Positions 15,954 to 16,199 of a DNA stretch of 16,199 nt are shown here, one piece after another. The notes below the pieces were generated by a model. That model did no database searches. It was given only the letters and a program-made list of their open reading frames with translations, and was not told where the DNA came from. Source of the DNA: Mycoemilia scoparia (lineage: Eukaryota; Kickxellomycota; Kickxellomycetes; Kickxellales; Kickxellaceae); assembly GCA_027575805.1 (NCBI GenBank), contig JANBPU010000332.1:1-16199 (forward strand), read 5' to 3'. The translations under genes were made by a program, and so were the position numbers. Position 1 is the first letter of the stretch; every line of letters begins with the position of its first letter.

Positions 15954-16092
15954 ATATGGTCAGAATTCACATGAAGTCTTGATAAAAAATGGATTACCAA
16001 TAATTACATAGAAAATAGTCTGAAATTGGACTAGAGATTCTGTTAAGAACCCACTTCTACCTACTACTATAATATTTGATAATTAGGGATAT
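15954..16092 (+). mobile_element. Family B element, diverged copy B6
   Basis: Starts ATATGGTCAGAATTCACATG and ends near AATTAGGGATAT. The interior blocks AAAAATGGATTACCA, AATTACATAGAAAATAG and CCCACTTCTACCTACTA line up with the family B consensus, with many substitutions. It lies just downstream of the 298-aa gene's poly(A) signal. Confidence 0.5.
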
Positions 16093-16094
16093 CA

Positions 16095-16174
16095 CCCCCC
16101 CCCCCACCTTCACAACACTACTGCAAAATTCAAAGTCTGAGACGTAGAATACTAAGTCTAGGACGTAGTATTGA
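16095..16174. repeat. C11 homopolymer and a 21-bp tandem duplication
   Basis: Eleven C residues at 16095-16105. At 16133-16153 and 16154-16174 two adjacent 21-bp units share AAGTCT and GACGTAG at the same offsets. The inner AATACT and AGTATT also form a short inverted pair. The unit may continue past the window end. Confidence 0.55.
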
Positions 16175-16199
16175 GATTTTATAGATATAATATAAATAA

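Overview
The window looks like nuclear DNA of an AT-rich fungus, most likely an early-diverging (Mucoromycota-like) lineage. The reasons are compact genes with TATA boxes and AATAAA signals, a spliceosomal intron with GTAAGT, TACTAAC and TAG signals, a farnesylated Ydj1-type Hsp40, a short Cys-rich metallothionein, and abundant short non-coding inverted-repeat elements. The lineage is an inference. No rRNA, tRNA, CRISPR, prokaryotic operon or phage features were seen.

Six genes can be supported. (1) A 36-aa metallothionein-like gene (+, 1577-1687) with its own TATA box and poly(A) signal. (2) A 722-aa secreted-type M3 (thimet/neurolysin-like) peptidase homologue (+, 4482-6650). Its ORF is intact, but the HExxH site reads SSLGH, the third zinc ligand is Lys, and the substrate loop is rewritten, so it is a probable pseudoenzyme. 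(3) An intronless 320-aa orphan protein gene (+, 7827-8789). (4) A two-exon gene for an 89-aa protein (-, 9889 to 9486) that only appears after splicing a 134-bp intron. (5) A type I DnaJ/Hsp40 (-, 12614 to 11349) with a CAQQ prenylation box. (6) An intronless 298-aa orphan protein gene (+, 14878-15774). Longer N-terminal readings of genes 2 and 3 begin at TTG or GTG and lie upstream of or across their TATA boxes, so the downstream ATGs are preferred.

Much of the space between genes is short dispersed repeats. Family A (about 120 bp, termini like ATATGGGTGGTTATTTTTG) has four full-length and two shorter or decayed copies. Family B (about 140 bp, termini like ATATGGTCAAAGTTCAC) has about six copies. 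A roughly 95-bp repeat C occurs twice. Both A and B look like MITEs (non-autonomous DNA transposons), with no transposase in the window. Three family A copies lie 140-310 bp upstream of the TATA boxes of the metallothionein and the two orphan genes. Two further inverted-repeat elements lie upstream of the Hsp40 gene, and a cluster of four foldbacks lies at 13917-14205.

The genes do not form an obvious pathway. They are independent transcription units on both strands. The most notable items are the catalytically dead secreted M3 homologue, the tiny metallothionein, the spliced small protein, and the foldback elements near promoters.
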